64,000 bases of DNA, taken from NCBI GenBank assembly GCA_020740775.1, contig JAHEWK010000013.1, forward strand, positions 1,302,001 to 1,366,000, read 5' to 3'. Positions within the stretch are counted from its first letter, which is position 1, and every line of letters starts with the position of its first letter. Of this stretch, positions 1 to 13,205 are shown in pieces. The position numbers and the translations under genes were made by a program. The DNA comes from Ilyonectria destructans (taxonomy: Eukaryota > Ascomycota > Sordariomycetes > Hypocreales > Nectriaceae). The notes under the pieces were generated by a model. The model made no database searches. It had not been told where the DNA came from and saw only the letters and a list, made by a program, of their open reading frames with translations.

Positions 1-17
1 TTGGGCGAAAAACTCAC

Positions 18-355
18 CACCGCCGAATAAACCAGTTGCTTTTGCAAGAGTCGCCACATATATCTGGGTCCAGAGCGTCATCTCGGTTGAGGCATGTGGT
101 ATAGATTTTCTGTAACCCACACAAAATAGCGTTGAGCTTACCCGATTCCCACGAGCAGGCTCTTCCATTTATACAGGTCATTGGGCGATACCCCTCTGTA
201 ATAAATCCGCAGGTACTATCTGGTGCCACGGTGATAGTCAGAGGCGTCGGTAGCTCGGTATCCATCCGGGCAAGAACTTTATCTGGCCGCCTAGACTCTA
301 TCATTTGTCTATCGTCCTCAATTTCATTAGGTGGCGTGGTCCTCGGTGGCGACAT
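18..355 (-). CDS. Cysteine-rich extracellular-type protein, partial at left edge
   Basis: This is an open frame of about 112 codons whose 3' part lies outside the window. The first ATG is at 355. The frame ends at the left edge in a good donor (GTGAGT, 17 down to 12) after a CGG CGG TG phase-2 end, so I read it as an exon running into an intron. The apparent TGA at 14-16 lies inside that donor. Cysteines recur in the order STCGF, MTCINGRAC, ILCG, TTCLN, DICGDSC. That resembles the cysteine-rich ectodomain found next to a transmembrane segment in many Pezizomycotina membrane proteins, inferred from pattern only. No signal peptide is visible, so the true start may be upstream. Function unknown. 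Confidence 0.45.
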
Positions 356-3300
356 GGCGCTTGGTTTTCCTGTTGGTACAAGCAGATTACTAGTACGAAG
401 GTAATTTGGTGATTGTGAGGGCCACGGCCGAAATTATGAACAGAACATTTAGTAAGACATCTAAGGCCAGGGAGGTGAGAGTGACATTGGGTGCAGGGCG
501 GCCAGTTAAATACCTGGGATAAATAGTTCAGCTAAGCTGATCAGACCATTGTGAAGCATCGAACTAGACTCTAGAAGCAATAGCCTGCTCGTAGTTTCAC
601 AGACGTGACAATATTCATAAACAGTGGCTTGCAGCAGCTGAAAGCCCCAGCTTGGCAAACCGCGGTGTGGATGTTGGTCTACAAGAACGTGTAAAAATGG
701 TGTCGTTCGATGAGTCCAACAATGTCTATATTATTCGACTCGGCCTAGATTTCTGGCCTATACGTATGAAGATTACTTTATGTGAACTCTTTGTTATATT
801 TTTCATTGAGGCTTGGTCAGAGAAATCCGCGGCAAGACCACTGTTCTCACCATCACATCCGACCTGTGCAATGTCAACTGGAATTTGCTTGGCATCGTCA
901 GCGGCTGTCCACTTGGCTGGAGCACTTCCTTTTTACAGGATCATGCGGACTACTTACCCCTCTTAAAGGAACGCATTTGGAATGAAGCCGACGACTCAAA
1001 CACTGCCATCTCAGACATGAGCAAGCCGCATTTATTTTCCATCTCTTAGTGGTTACTTTTCGACCTCGCGAATGACACGCCCACAGATACGCACTAGGGT
1101 AAGAACACTTTGTCTTGCCGCGTAGACTATCCACTCTTGACGAAGGACTGGATAACAAGATCAAATCGTTGAATGTACAAGCAGGCTGTCATTACCAACC
1201 CAAAGACCTTCTTAAATTGAGAGGGAAATAAACCCATCCCGTGATCCAAAATGTATGAGCAAGAAGTCCACCGCGGCCACCAGATACTTAATCCTATAGA
1301 TCAAGCCCGGCTGGTGTCTTGAACGAACTACGATCCTGGGCCAACAAATAATGAAGAGATTCTAGAAATAGACTAGTTCCGTTAATGAGCATGACGAACA
1401 ACGCTGATACCGGCGGAGTGATATAGTCATCTTAATAATACAAGAACTAAAGCTACTACCGGCATCAGTCTCGCTAAATAAAAATAAAATCTTATGGGAA
1501 TCTTTGCCAGAGTCAGAATAGTACCCTGTATTTGAAACCCCGGGGTTCTCCTTACCGCACACGGTGCGCATGCTCCATTGGATTGATGACGGGTTTAGAG
1601 ATAAAACTCTACCTCGATCTCTTTTCCTCTCATAATAGCTCCTGGAGTGAGCGAATGGTTTGGATGACAGGGAGGACACCGCAAGTCGCTGCTACGTATG
1701 AAAATAGTTCGGTGTTTCTACCTATTCTTAGATATGAAACGAATCACTTTAAGCATACTAGGTGATTTTCATGCACTATAGGGTGCAAGGAATAGCTCCC
1801 CCACATTATTCAAAGATATATTCAAATGTCGACCCCAATATGCAACTTGGTACAGCTGCATCCAACAGCACCCAGCCAACGCTCATCTTACCATACAGCC
1901 CCCTTCACTCATGATACCCCCTCTTGATACATGGATGTGTTTAACCCAGAAGAGTAATTGCCCCCAACAACCAAATATGGACCCCCAAGCATTACCTAAA
2001 ATATCCTGGAACACGAGTCTCATTGCTCAGTCAAGGTTTGAAACCCGCTGGCCTCACGGATGACTCGGCTCCGAATACTGCTGCAAGGAAGCCATGATTA
2101 CAGGGCTGATGACCTCTAACGACAAGAACAAACCTGTCAGGAACACGGCCAGGGCATCCTATTCCACATTACCATGCCGGGGACCTCAAAATTTGCCTGC
2201 CCCGGGAGCTGATCTACGGCCACTGGCGAGTTCATTGGCCCGGGGGAGCTTGGATGTGTGCCGGTTGGGGATCCCGAAACAGCGGGCGGCCCGTGGAGCT
2301 CGAGGTTATCTCGGTGTCCAAAAGGGGCAAGTTTGGGCTCTAGGATACGGGCGTGGCTCTCCCGCTCGCCTCGGTGTCGCAAAGCGGTATTGCTTCACGT
2401 GGGATGGCTACGAATTGGTCGTGGTGCAGGCATTGAAGTCAATGCTCGGTGTGCATTGGACTAGTGCAGGCATCCCACTGCGAATTTGACCGAAGAAGGG
2501 TTGTTGGGCACGCGACAGCGAGTGACGGTCGTCCGGTGAGAGTTTGGTTCGCGTCGAGAGATCCATGTCAGCCTCCAAGCAAAGGGGAACTGGGGGTTAC
2601 AAGGCGCCCGGGGGAGAGATGCGTTTCAAGATGGGAATGCACATTGGCACAGATCAACATTGCCTGTGATGTATCATCCATGACGGTGTTCCTGGAGCCC
2701 AACCCGCGAGCACTCTCCATGCTGGCCGTGATCTCGCCTGATACGATCGGCACGCGAGCATCTCTGCAGGATGAGGATGCAGAGGAGGGCTGCCAGGATC
2801 TTCTGGAACGATTGGACTAGATGAAACCGATGCGCGCCCAGGCAACGCCACTCACATATGCAGCCTGGAACAGCGTGACTGCGGAGAGACTACGCAGCCT
2901 CAGAGGCAAACTGTGGCTCCCCCGAATCCCCTGCACCAAGCCTCCAGCCAACACCACGCTGAGGCTGAGGCTGAGGCGAGACAATGTCTCGTCAGCGCGT
3001 CAGCCGTCAGCCTCAACTGCGGTGACGTTGTAGTTGGCGTGTCCAGACACAAGTGAACGGCAAGGAGCTGCGTCGTTCGGCCGACGGACATGGCTGGATT
3101 GGTAATGCACCAGAAGGCAAAAGCCTGCGCGTCCACAAATTCCGCACGTAGTTCTAGTTCCTTCTTACAAACAGCGACGCGTTAGGTTGAAGGAGTCGGG
3201 GGATCGCATAATACAAAACGCCTGCTGGGGAATTGAAAAGTCCGACGCAGCCGTAATTACGGATTTCGGTGTCGGTATTGGCGTCGGTGTCGGTGGAGGC

Positions 3301-6300
3301 GGCCGCCACTGGCTCACCATTACGAGTGACTCGCCGCTGGGAGCAGCCGTCATGGGAGGGTACGTACTGCTTAGTTATTGTTAGAGTGAGTCGGCATGCA
3401 CCGCGAGGCCAGCCAAAGGTGAATTCTTGTCTCGGCGAGACAGCAACAACAACAAAAAAAAACCCAGTTGTCTCGCATCAATGCGACGTAAGTTTCCTCC
3501 GAGAAATTCTCTCAGTACTCTCAGTGTAATCGCAAATGCTCTGACGCGCAGCACACGCCCGGTATGGTCCGCACTGGAGCAAGACGGGGCCTCAGTCTGT
3601 CGCACCGACGAGCAGCAGAGGCAGTGGGACCAGAGACGAGGTGGACAAAATAAAGCCATCAGGAGCTTCCCACACTCACAACTTACGCAGCTGGACTCTA
3701 CAGAAGGATGTACGCCAGCCGGGGTTCCGTGGGGGCCCAGTGTGACACCTACACGTGTATTTCGAGAAGAGCGTTGCAAGTGGCAGCGTGTTTCACCCAC
3801 GAGCAGCGAGATGGGTGAATGCGCGTTGCATCGCATAGGATCTCAACCAAGCCAGATGACCAAGTCAAGTGATGCTTTTTCTTCCCCAGTACAACGTCGT
3901 GATCTGAATGAGCGATAACCCAGGAGTTTTGTCAATTAATAGACGGCAGGTCACTGAGGTTAGCCCTCTTCATCACTGTGGCTCCTTAAACCCGCCACAG
4001 CACGTGTTGAAGTTTTGTCGCCTCAGCCAGCTGACATCATCAGTGAGCTGCGAGACTTTGACGGCCAAACAACGACGTCCAGCGACCAACGACCAACAAA
4101 AGGCCGAGACATCACGGCTGTATGACGACGAAAGCAGCAGAAAATTGGGGGTCCTCGACGAAGCGGTTCCAGGGAGGTCTGGACAGGCCCATCCCTCTGT
4201 ACGCTAGTTGGTGAGTAGCTCCAGCGCCTCGGGGCCCGCCAGTTGCTTGGTTCTCCAGTCCGGCCAGTCGCCAGCAGCGACACCACACCACTCCCAGAAA
4301 ATCGGCCGGACGATCGGCTGGGTCGTGATGCGTGTACCTTACTTTCTAGGGAATGAGCTGCAAACCTTGGTACGTACTTTGCTTACTCGTGCTTCGTCTA
4401 GGCTGTAGGCTGTCGAGGGGTTGCGTTGATAGCTCCTTTTACGGGGGGCTCGGGAGCCCAAGCTCCTTTGCGCGGTCACTAAGTAGTACCACGTAGCAAT
4501 TAGTCCTGCAGCATAAACTATTTGTGGCAGTCCATTGTCGCCAAAACGTCGAACTCTGTTCTCCTTGCTTGCGCGTGGTCCATGCGAGTAACGAATCTAG
4601 GAGCTACGTGATACTGTGCGAGTGCGTAAATGTATCCCGCATCGAAAGCACGAGCATGAGCATAATCATGCACATGCTGTCATTCCGCGAATTCCTTGCC
4701 CGTCCATTCGTTGCTGCAGACGGGAATTTCTCCAACTGGGCCTTCAGCTCCTGGCCTGCTCCTTGTCTGGAGAAGAAGGGCCCCCTCGTCTGGTGGATTC
4801 CGATGGGGGCTTGCTTTGTACGGAGACATTATAATTATGGAAGAATCTCCTCAGAAGCCCCAGCTGCCGGGAGGTCCCCGGGCGAGGACCCCCAGCGGGC
4901 CAACAAGATGAGGGTGATTACACGCGCACCCCAGAGGCGGAGGCGTGGGAGTGGGAGTGACACATGACTTTGGCTGCGCTGGCTGTGAAGACGAGACAAC
5001 CACGCCGTGTTGTCTTGGGTCTTTGGACCATCATCGTCGAATCCGGGGCGACGCAAATGTCGTAGACGCCGGCTTCCACCCCCTCGGGGCATCAACTGGT
5101 ACGTAATCCTCGTGGTGGCTTACCTTTACCTTTACCCCTCTTCTTGAACCGTCTTCCATCCCACGCCAGCGATGGAAGCTTCCCAAGACACGCTGAGTAC
5201 AAAGGCCGTCTGCGGGTGTGCCAAGGTGTAGCTACGGAGGTACCGTTCGATATTGAGACCGAGCCAGCGCTTAGGACGAGTCCGGTAGGCGTGATTGGGT
5301 TTCTGGTAGGCTGGCCGACGGCCAACGCCTACCCAAACCATCGGAGGTGGGCGAATGCCTAGAAAGTCAAAGCTACGACGTTTTTTGTTAGATTTTGACT
5401 TTTTTTTCTTCCTCAGTGCGCCTTGACTTTGGTGGTATTTTGGTATGCGCTTATGAGTTTTGGGTCTGGTCCACGATGGATGTCTCTGTCCGTGCTTCCC
5501 CCTCGACTCAGGGTCACTCGGTCACTCAGGGTCACTCAGGCACCCCATTGCCCTCGTCCTTCAAGGTCCCAAGGCAGCTCAGGGCACACAAAATGATCAA
5601 CCCTAACGATCAACGGTTGTCGTCCAACCCAAGTGGCAAAGTCACCCGGGAAAGCCCTGCGTGCAGGTTGCGTGCAGGATTGGGACGCGCCGGGACTGGC
5701 ATCACTGTGCACCGTGCCAGGTGCCACGGCTCTGCCAGACATACCACTGCCGCTAACAGGGTGTCCCGGCGCCAGGGTCTGCGGGGGTGCGTCAGTGGCC
5801 AAACCGCTGTGGCGCGTCTGTGGTCCGCTGTAATCCGCTGTGGTCCTCTGTAAAGTGGTCCGTCCAGCGCTGGCACGGTTGCTGAGGCTCCTACAAGGCC
5901 CCCCAAGCCTGGGTCTGCCCCCGCCCACTACATCCAGCTTGGCCCATTTTGGCCCAGTTCGGCCCATCCCACGTCCACTCGGCCATCTTCCTCCTAACCC
6001 ACTCCGCCATCTCCATCATCTTCATCCGGCTACGGGCCACAGGCCACGCGCTACTCCCTCTCCAGACCCTCCTCCTACAACTTGCTTTTCATTTTTGTCC
6101 ACTACGCTAGGATCCGTCGGCATCGTCCCTCCGCCCTGTCGCCGCTCGCTGCTCGGCACCAAGCCCGTCCCATTGTCGGTGGTCGGTTCCCTGCTCGCTC
6201 GCGGCTCGCCCACACTCAGCACCCTTGTTGGCCTGGCGCGCCCTGGCTCTCCCTGTCTTCCCGCCCCTCCCCTGCTGTGGCTGGATTCAGGCCATTCTCC

Positions 6301-6778
6301 ATCCATTGCTCTTCTTCCCTGGCTCCCCAGCCCTGAGCCGACCTGGTTCAATCATCATCTCACCCGTCTTCCCACTCCAATACGCATCCTTTCTACCTTG
6401 TCCATTCTCCCTCACCGAGACAAGACAACACCCCCACGCTCTGACTACTTCCTCTCCTGTTTCCCACCGAACAAGATGGAGTTTCTACCCCAGCTCATTG
6501 ACGCCAAGATGAATCTCAAGACGTTGTAGGCTCTGCCTTGTCGCGCGAGCACCTTCCTCCAAGGGTGCTTCTTCGACTAAAAGCCAACCACCACGACCTC
6601 TACCGCTTGACTTCTTCCTCCATATACGCCAATCGCCCTCGACCTTTAGCTTTGCTTCCTGAGAACCCCTAAAGACTCTACTTTGCCGCTCTACCTCCCC
6701 GGTCCACCTCTTGGTTCGAACTCGTCTCGGCTTCCGCCCATCCGACCTCTCCTCTCGGCAGTCTCGCTTCTCAACCAT
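356..6778. other. Long stretch with no convincing gene
   Basis: Open frames here are short, overlap on both strands and lack domains or convincing splice models. A coding-like patch at about 813-1049 (+) reads without stops for 78 codons (contains NWNLLGIVSGCPLGWSTSF), but I cannot assign it. Small tandem repeats occur near 2958, 3276 and 5505. From about 5850 to 6778 the plus strand is pyrimidine-rich, as expected of the promoter and 5' UTR of the phosphatase that follows. Confidence 0.5.
5505..5540. repeat. Short tandem repeat, (GGTCACTCA)n-like
   Basis: The motif GTCACTCAGG is repeated about four times with small variations. It lies in non-coding DNA upstream of the phosphatase gene. Confidence 0.7.
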
Positions 6779-7842
6779 ATGGATTCAACACCATCTACAT
6801 TGGACATGACTTCGAAACGCAGCTCACGTGCCTACGTGGACGAAGCGACACACCGCCAGGAGCCTCAACCGAAACCCACAAACACCCCGTTCCGATCGAG
6901 ACGCAGCTCTAGAAGCTCCGGTAAGGAGGAAATGATGCAGGTGGCCAAGGACGGAGAGGAGGGCCAGCGAAACGGCGTCTCCATCCGAGAGGCCACATCC
7001 ATTGCCCGGTCTCAGAGCACCTCCACCGTGGGCAGCAGCAATGAGGTTGCAACAAAAGCATTCGAGTCGATTGGTAAGCTTCCCTGATGCGCACCAACCG
7101 ACTGCCTACTAACGCTACATCAGCCATGTCTGCTTCGTCTTCCACCTCCTCCTTTTCGTCGCAGGGCTCGGAGCATCCTCCCGCACCGCTGAACGGCCGA
7201 CCCCTCAACTTTGGCGTCGTTGTTCCTGGTCTCTACCGAAGCAGTTACCCCAAGCCCTCCGACTTCGAGTACATCAAGAGTTTAAAGTTGAAGACGGTAG
7301 TGTATGTCCCCCCCTCTCTATTGCATGACTCCATACTGACCTGCATTAGGACCCTTGTGAAGAAGGATGACCGTGATCATGAGTTGGAGTCCTTCCTTAG
7401 CGCCCAAGGCATCCGCCAGGTTGTCATCCACATGAAGGGCACCAAGAAGGAGGCCATCCCCCTGAAAACGATGAAGTCCATCCTCAGCGTCGTGCTCAAC
7501 AAGGAGAACCACCCTCTCATGCTGCACTGCAACCATGGCAAGCACCGAACTGGGTGTGTTGTTGGTGTCATTCGGAAGGTCTCTGGCTGGGAGACATCCA
7601 ACGTTCTGGATGAGTACAAGACTTACGCCGAACCCAAGGCCCGTGAGTGTGACCTGGACTACATCAGCGCCTTCCAGATTTCAACGCTTCGACTCTCCAC
7701 AGAAGACCACATGGTGCACAGCCCGGTTCATGTGCGAACTTTTTTTCGGGCCCTCTTGTTCTCATTTGTCGTCCTAGTCCTTTGGCTTGTGTCGGGTGCC
7801 CAGATGCGTCCCAGGATAAAGGACCATGATGTACTCAAGTAA
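6779..7842 (+). CDS. Siw14/Oca-type atypical dual-specificity phosphatase
   Basis: Exons are 6779-7073, 7124-7301 and 7350-7842 (321 aa). Both introns are about 50 bp with GT...AG ends; the first has TACTAAC near its 3' end. The catalytic signature HCNHGKHRTGC fits the CX5R active site of the plant-and-fungal atypical phosphatase family (Siw14, Oca1). Siw14 members remove the 5-beta-phosphate of inositol pyrophosphates; whether this protein does is inferred. Upstream lie the family motifs NFGVVVPGLYRSSYP and DFEYIKSLKLKTV. The N-terminal 100 residues are Ser-rich and low in complexity. The C-terminus carries a hydrophobic stretch (FFRALLFSFVVLVLWLVSG), suggesting a tail anchor, which yeast Siw14 lacks. 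The start was chosen because upstream sequence is UTR-like. Confidence 0.88.
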
Positions 7843-8679
7843 GGGTGCACCATAGAACCTCTTTTCTCGCGACATCCACGACAATATTCCATCTTCATCT
7901 CTCGACCATCACCACCATCCTCAATCCGTACATTTTACGACAACCCCGAACCTCAAGGGTATGAAGAAGGGATCTGGTCAGGTGCATGGTGGGCTCGAAC
8001 ATGTGGATGCTATGGGGCTCCACATGAGGATAAGAATTCCTCACTGGCTTGAGGCTTCGAGATGACGACTTGTATCCTGCATTTGAAGGCACGGATCTCA
8101 TGGGTTGGAGACGCATCAAGGGCTGATACCGTCTCCAAGTTTTGGCGTTTTTTTTTATTTACTTTCAGGGGATGAATCACAGACACGGAAGTTGCTGGGT
8201 CTTCCGATTTTCTATGTTGGGTGTTTGGGGAGGAACCGAGGCTTTGAATACAGCGTTGTACTATAAGATTATAGATATCGAAGATACCTGGAATACCCAG
8301 ACATTGGGCAGCGTTGCCAAAGACGACAGATTTGGCTATACGTGTGTAACAAAATGTCAACACAAGACGAATTATTTATATTCCCTTGCGTGTGTGTTTG
8401 TGGTCTTATCTTCTCGTGCCTTCATCTACCATAAGTAAAGCCAGGTAGCTCTACATACATAATATGTCTCGCCGCTTATGGAAGCACCCAATATATGGTA
8501 AGCACTCACATGTTGAGGCCTTATTTAAGGTTCTAACTCAGTTAGACTCTTATGCCCAAAGATGCGCCGAATCCCGACCCCATTTCTCGTGACATTTCTT
8601 TTGGTACATTTCCCTGTATCGTACAATTCGATATCTGTCTGTCTCCAGTGACAAGTTAACTACTGGCGATAATTTTGTC
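7843..8679. other. Intergenic, converging 3' ends
   Basis: This holds the 3' UTRs of the convergent phosphatase and Aim19-like genes. It is AT-richer than its flanks. I see no further gene. Confidence 0.6.
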
Positions 8680-9296
8680 TCAATCATAGTTTCCCCAGCG
8701 GTTACGGTCAACACGCTCCTCGGCGTCCTTCTTGAAATCACCGTTAAAATACACCCAGCCTCCGGCGATGCAGTTGGCCGTTCCGAGGCCGATGGCAGCA
8801 CCGCGGACGACTCCGCGGATGGACAACTTAGCACGCATGGGCTGGCGGCGACGGAGGGCCAGCAGGGCGTAGAGGCCGGACCACGCGGCCGTCATTCCGG
8901 CGCTACCGGTCGGGTAGCCCGAGAGATTAAGATAGGAGGAGAAGAGCAGCGCGGGCGTGAAGGTGAAGAGCGGGAGGGCCTGCATGGGACGGCCATGCAG
9001 GGCGAGGATGAGGGTGGCGAGGAGGGAAGGCGGGAGTGATGCGGCTGGGAGGCACGGTTAGCACAAGTTTGATGGAAAATCCACACGAGTCTAGCGGATG
9101 TGTGTGTGGTCTAGTTGCGAGGCTTGTGAGGCTTTGAGATTAGACTTGTGGAAGGGCGGAAGTGGTGTGGTGTGGTGTTGCAGCGCGCAGGGCTGGGCAG
9201 CAAGGATGACGAGGCTCAGAGGGACGACTTACTGCCCCAGTCATTAAGACGGTCCAGCACGGACTTGGAGGGAAGATCTGACTCGTCGGTGGCCAT
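8680..9296 (-). CDS. Small multi-pass membrane protein, Aim19-like
   Basis: Two exons on the minus strand, 9296-9233 and 9044-8680, give 142 aa. The donor is GCA|GTAAGT and the acceptor follows CTAAC...CCCAG; phase 1 is kept. The protein starts MATDESDLPSKSVLDRLNDW. Hydrophobic helices follow: LPPSLLATLILALHG, LFTFTPALLFSSYLNLSG, AGMTAAWSGLYALLAL and GAAIGLGTANCIAGGWVYF. The basic RRRQPMR loop and charged C-terminus FKKDAEERVDRN suit a small organelle membrane protein. From memory the layout resembles fungal Aim19 (altered inheritance of mitochondria) proteins, of similar length; this is a pattern impression, not a search result. The 188-bp intron is long for this locus. Confidence 0.7.
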
Positions 9297-10252
9297 GGCG
9301 TGGGTTGTGTGAGTCAATCGGGGCCGGCGCAATTGCAGACGGCTGCTCGATGGAAGGCGTCTTGCGGCGGGCAAGATTTGCTCGTTGGAGTCGCAAATGA
9401 CCCCGGTCAAGTGACGTCGCTGACTTCCGCGGACGCCCTGACTAAGCAGCCCTGCCCTGCGATGCGCGGCTGAGGCTCGCCAATGAAGACGGTTGGAAGA
9501 CAACCACCAGGACTTACACCAGGCAGCACCCATCTCGTGACCTGTCCGTGGCATCGGAACCAGCGGCGAACACGACCGCCCCGCCAGCGTCTCAACCGGC
9601 TTTGCTCCGCCGAGTTTGTTTCGCGCTTCTGCGACGACCCCCAAGTTCTCACGCCGAGGCCCTCATACGTCGCATCGCAATCCGTCGCTCGGGTTTGTGG
9701 GCGACGGTCGGGCTGCGGAGCGTGGCTGCGCTCCCTGGGCGTTGGGTCAAAATGGATAAACACAAACAGGGCTGATGATCGCTTTTGCGGGGGGCGCGGT
9801 GGGGACCTGTGGGTGATTTGCGAACACTGCCACGGCCAAGAGGGCTCGAAAGGGGAATCTCGTGCACAGGAGCTGAAATGAGACAGCAAATCAACATTCA
9901 ATTATCGACACCTTCCGTGTCGGTGCCGGTGTTTGGGCGAACCCAGAAAGCAGAGAAACAAAAGACAGAAGGAAAGAAAAGAAATGTGACAGATCCCGTC
10001 CATCCACCAATCACCCCTCTCTATATGTGTCTAAATACATGAAAGCAAAAAGTAAGAAACCCCCAAGTGGAAAAATTATCGTCTAACCGTGGGAATAGGA
10101 TGAAGGGGGTATAAGCATCGCTTGATATAGTTGTACATGTTCCGTCGGACTCGTGTATTCGTCTCAGCTCGTCTCATCATCATCGGACGTTGAGTGGCGT
10201 TCCCTGACTCTCCGGCTCTCTCTCTCATGTTGCTCCGGCTCCGTCTTGTCCG
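9297..10252. other. Intergenic, no gene seen
   Basis: This holds the GC-rich upstream region of the Aim19-like gene and the 3' region of the Zn2Cys6 gene. Long open frames on both strands at 9407-9901 overlap each other and look like composition effects. Confidence 0.5.
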
Positions 10253-11038
10253 CTACCGGCCGCCGTAGTATCGGGGGTCCTGCTGCTGTTGACCCGCATA
10301 GTCGCCATAGCCCGGCCAATCCTGCGGTGCGTAGCCCTGTTGCTGATCATACGCCGCTGGGTACGCCGAGTAGCCGTCCCAGGACTGATAGTTGACGTCG
10401 GATGCGCCAGGCTGCATCTGCATCTGCGGGTAGGTGCCCTGCAAGGCTGCCGCCGACGACACAGGAACCGCATAGCCACCGCCCGATGTCTGGTCTGCGC
10501 CAGGCGAGAGCAACCCCAGATCGAATCCGTCTTCTGGGCTCAGCGACGAAAAGTCAAACTGGCCCAGAAGACCCTCGGGCTCTTCGTGGCTCGAAGTCGC
10601 CGTTCGGGACGAGTGGTGGTGATGCTTGGACGAGGACTTCTTGGACGACGAGCCGCCGCGGCGCGAGCTCGAGCCCGATCCGCTTGCCGCGCTGTCTTCT
10701 TCGGACTTGCGGCTACTCTTCTTTCCCTTGCGAGACGACTTGGACCCGGAGCGCGTGTATTCGCAGCGTAGGTTGTTCCCAATGCATCGCTCGCAGCCGT
10801 TCTTGTCCCCACTGCACTTCAGCTGTTTCCCATGTTAGCCATATATCCCCAAGTGCAAGCCACGGCGTGGCCTGGGCGCGAGATGGCGTGGCCGCTAGAC
10901 AGCTGAATGACATACCTTCTTCTCGTGGCAACGATCACACGCCTGGTGCGAGCTGGAGCGGGCCGTTACAGGGTCAAAGGCATTGCGGACGCTCTGGACT
11001 TCGTCCGTTTCCGGATCGTACTTCCAGGTTCCGAACAT
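10253..11038 (-). CDS. Small Zn2Cys6 binuclear-cluster transcription factor
   Basis: Two exons, 11038-10916 and 10822-10253, give 230 aa. The 93-bp intron (GTATGT...CTAAC...CAG) splits the zinc cluster between HEKK and LKC. The spliced cluster fits C-X2-C-X6-C-X6-C-X2-C-X6-C exactly (CDRCHEKKLKC, then CERCIGNNLRC), near residues 34-61. A basic, Ser-rich stretch follows (about 65-105, with SKSSRKGKKSSRK and a His run), then an acidic patch and a Gln/Tyr/Pro-rich C-terminus that could activate transcription. There is no room for the fungal-specific middle homology domain, so this is a short regulator, nuclear by inference; its target is unknown. The start MFGTWKYDPETDEVQS is the only in-frame ATG giving a sensible N-terminus. 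Confidence 0.85.
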
Positions 11039-11860
11039 GGCTTCTAGGCTGATGTTTGGTTTCTGTGTATAGAGGTTCTGTGTAAAGGGACTTTGGTAAT
11101 CCACAAGGCGACCATAAGGCTCAATGTCGAGTCTGTTTTTATTTTTTGCTGGTTGCCTCGAAATAAATGGAGTCATCGCCGTAGTTCTTATAAGATAGGC
11201 ATCAACGATGGGGACATGGGGACAGGCGACCATAGCCTCCATTGTCTTCACATCGATTCACGCAGTCTAGTCGGCAAGTCCACACCGGGTCTGCGCAATG
11301 TGCGCGCCGAGCCGCACTGCCAGGCTCCCATCCATGGATGTCCTCGACTTTGATGGTGTTGTCCCCGGCGAGTTGGAGCCCACCGCACCCACCCCGGCCC
11401 ATTGCGATGGATCGCGACACCCCTCTCCCCTCACTAGAGCCAAGCCGAGGAAATCCGAGTTTGCAAAGAAATCCCAGTGTCAAAGGCCGTGCCCGCGAAA
11501 TACCGAGAGCGCGGAGGTGGGCAAAAGACCGAAGCGGGTGACGACAGCGCTCGGTATTCGCATACCTGTTACGGACGTGTGATTACGATTACTTCTGACT
11601 GCATGACCCAAGCCCGTGGGAGCGGGTAAGAAAAGCGGCGCGTCGCTCCCAACTCTCTACGTCGGACTCGCCTGTCAGACATGCGAAAAAAGCGTCGCAA
11701 CGACACAGGCTGGGAGCCAGACGTTACGTAGGGGGGTGACGGAAGGCTAAGGATGAGAGGGTGTGCGGGCTGCCAACCTACGGGAGCGACGGTGATTGGA
11801 AACAAGCAAATGGCAGCCAGATCCCAAGACCAAACCCAAGACTCACCCCGAGTCACTTGC

Positions 11861-11890
11861 GCATGCCAGGCCATGCCAGGCCATGCCAGC
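11861..11890. repeat. Tandem CCATGCCAGG, three copies
   Basis: Three adjacent 10-bp units differ only at the edges. Confidence 0.8.
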
Positions 11891-12167
11891 CAAGTTAATT
11901 CCCTACAGGTCGTCTTAGCTCTGTGACGTGGGGTCGTGCGGCCGGTGGGCGGGCGCTGGATCCGGGCTCCGGGGCCGTTGGACGGATCATAGTTTGACGG
12001 GGGCGCCCCACTTGCGTGCCTGGAGCGAAGCTGGGATTAGGTGTCAACCCAAAAGTTCGACCGTGATGTGATATAGTGGTGATGAGATGCATATGGGATT
12101 CGAGCTTCGCGGGAGGGAACCTGGGGGCTATGCTCGAGTTCCAGTCCGTATCTGGCGTCGTCCAGCG

Positions 12168-12202
12168 CGGTTTGGGGCGGTTTGGGGCGGTTTGGGCGGT
12201 TT
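12168..12202. repeat. Tandem GGTTTGGGGC-type repeat
   Basis: Units of CGGTTTGGGG repeat three to four times, the last shortened. It is G-rich on the plus strand. Confidence 0.8.
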
Positions 12203-13205
12203 CGCTGAGGCTTGGTTACGGTGGTGAGCCCACGGTGATGGTATATTTTGCCCGGCTACGGACGAATGTCACTCAAGAGCGCCCCCAATCTGCTAGAGCG
12301 CTGCAACATGCAAAGCAGGATATTAGCATCGAGAATAGAGCATGTGACCCATGGTTACATGTTACATGCCATTATCCAAAACCCACCAGTCCACCACGCT
12401 TCGGTGGTAACACGGCGATGACTTGTCCTCTGAGCCCAGAATAGAGTGTCTCTGGTACGCGCGACTATTCCAAGCGCCGTCGATTTTAGGCACGCGCATC
12501 CACACTCATCCACACTGGTGCCGCACCCGATCTCGGTCCAACCACCATGGCGCCATGACGATATCACAATATCCGCAGAATATTGAAGTCTTGACTCACT
12601 GCCCATACAGGGCCCCTCATCCTGCCTTCCCGCTCCCCACTTGCTGGTCCTCGGTGCTCGTCCAACATGGGTTTTGCGCTTTCCGGTTCCTTGGCGGCAC
12701 ACCCAGCATCCCCAATTCAACCAGCCGACACCCCCCGTCCCAGGCCGGGATAGGGCGGACGGACGGGAAATCTGTCCCCCTGGCGTTTCCGCGGAGGGTG
12801 GAACACGTGCCCTGGGGAAGGCACGGTTTTACCAGGGTGTTCTGCCCGGGGGTGAGTCGATTCTGGTCTAGATGGGCATCGTTTTCTTCGAGGCAGCGGT
12901 GGCCTTGTTCAGCCTCGTGTGATGCCTAGTAAGCTTAGCGGTGCGAAACCTGGCAGCCTGAGGAGCCAAGTGCAGGATTAGGCACACCGATGCTATTTTG
13001 ACGCTTCAATATCTCTCAACTGGAACACGGCGCATGCACTGTCATGCGAGATGTGTGTTTGCCTGCCATTTCTTCGTATATGTCTCAGTGGCTTCTAATC
13101 TAGCCGAGCTCTAGTCCGTCGCGCTCCTTCAACCTTAACCGTGACACTCGACACAGCCCCAGCTTTCTTGGACACCGAGGCGCAGTGCGTCTTCCTTTCC
13201 CCTCT

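Larger units (their letters stand above)
11039..13205. other. Intergenic, no gene seen
   Basis: This is the upstream region of the Zn2Cys6 gene and the 3' side of the next hypothetical gene. It includes two short tandem repeats (listed). Open frames on both strands lack domains. Confidence 0.5.

Noticed and set aside
813..1049. 78-codon plus-strand frame with protein-like text, possibly continuing past stops to about 1165
   Set aside because: Family not recognised and no start or exon context; too weak to list as a gene.
2094..2489. 131-codon plus-strand frame
   Set aside because: No protein-like motifs; overlapping frames on both strands of similar length suggest chance.
5840..6529. Pro-rich 229-codon open frame on the plus strand
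   Set aside because: It lies in a pyrimidine-rich leader before the Siw14-type gene. The Pro/Ser/Leu content follows from C/T-rich DNA, and there is no domain.
9407..9901. 164-codon minus-strand and 132-codon plus-strand frames
   Set aside because: They overlap in GC-rich upstream DNA and show no recognisable motif or splice logic.
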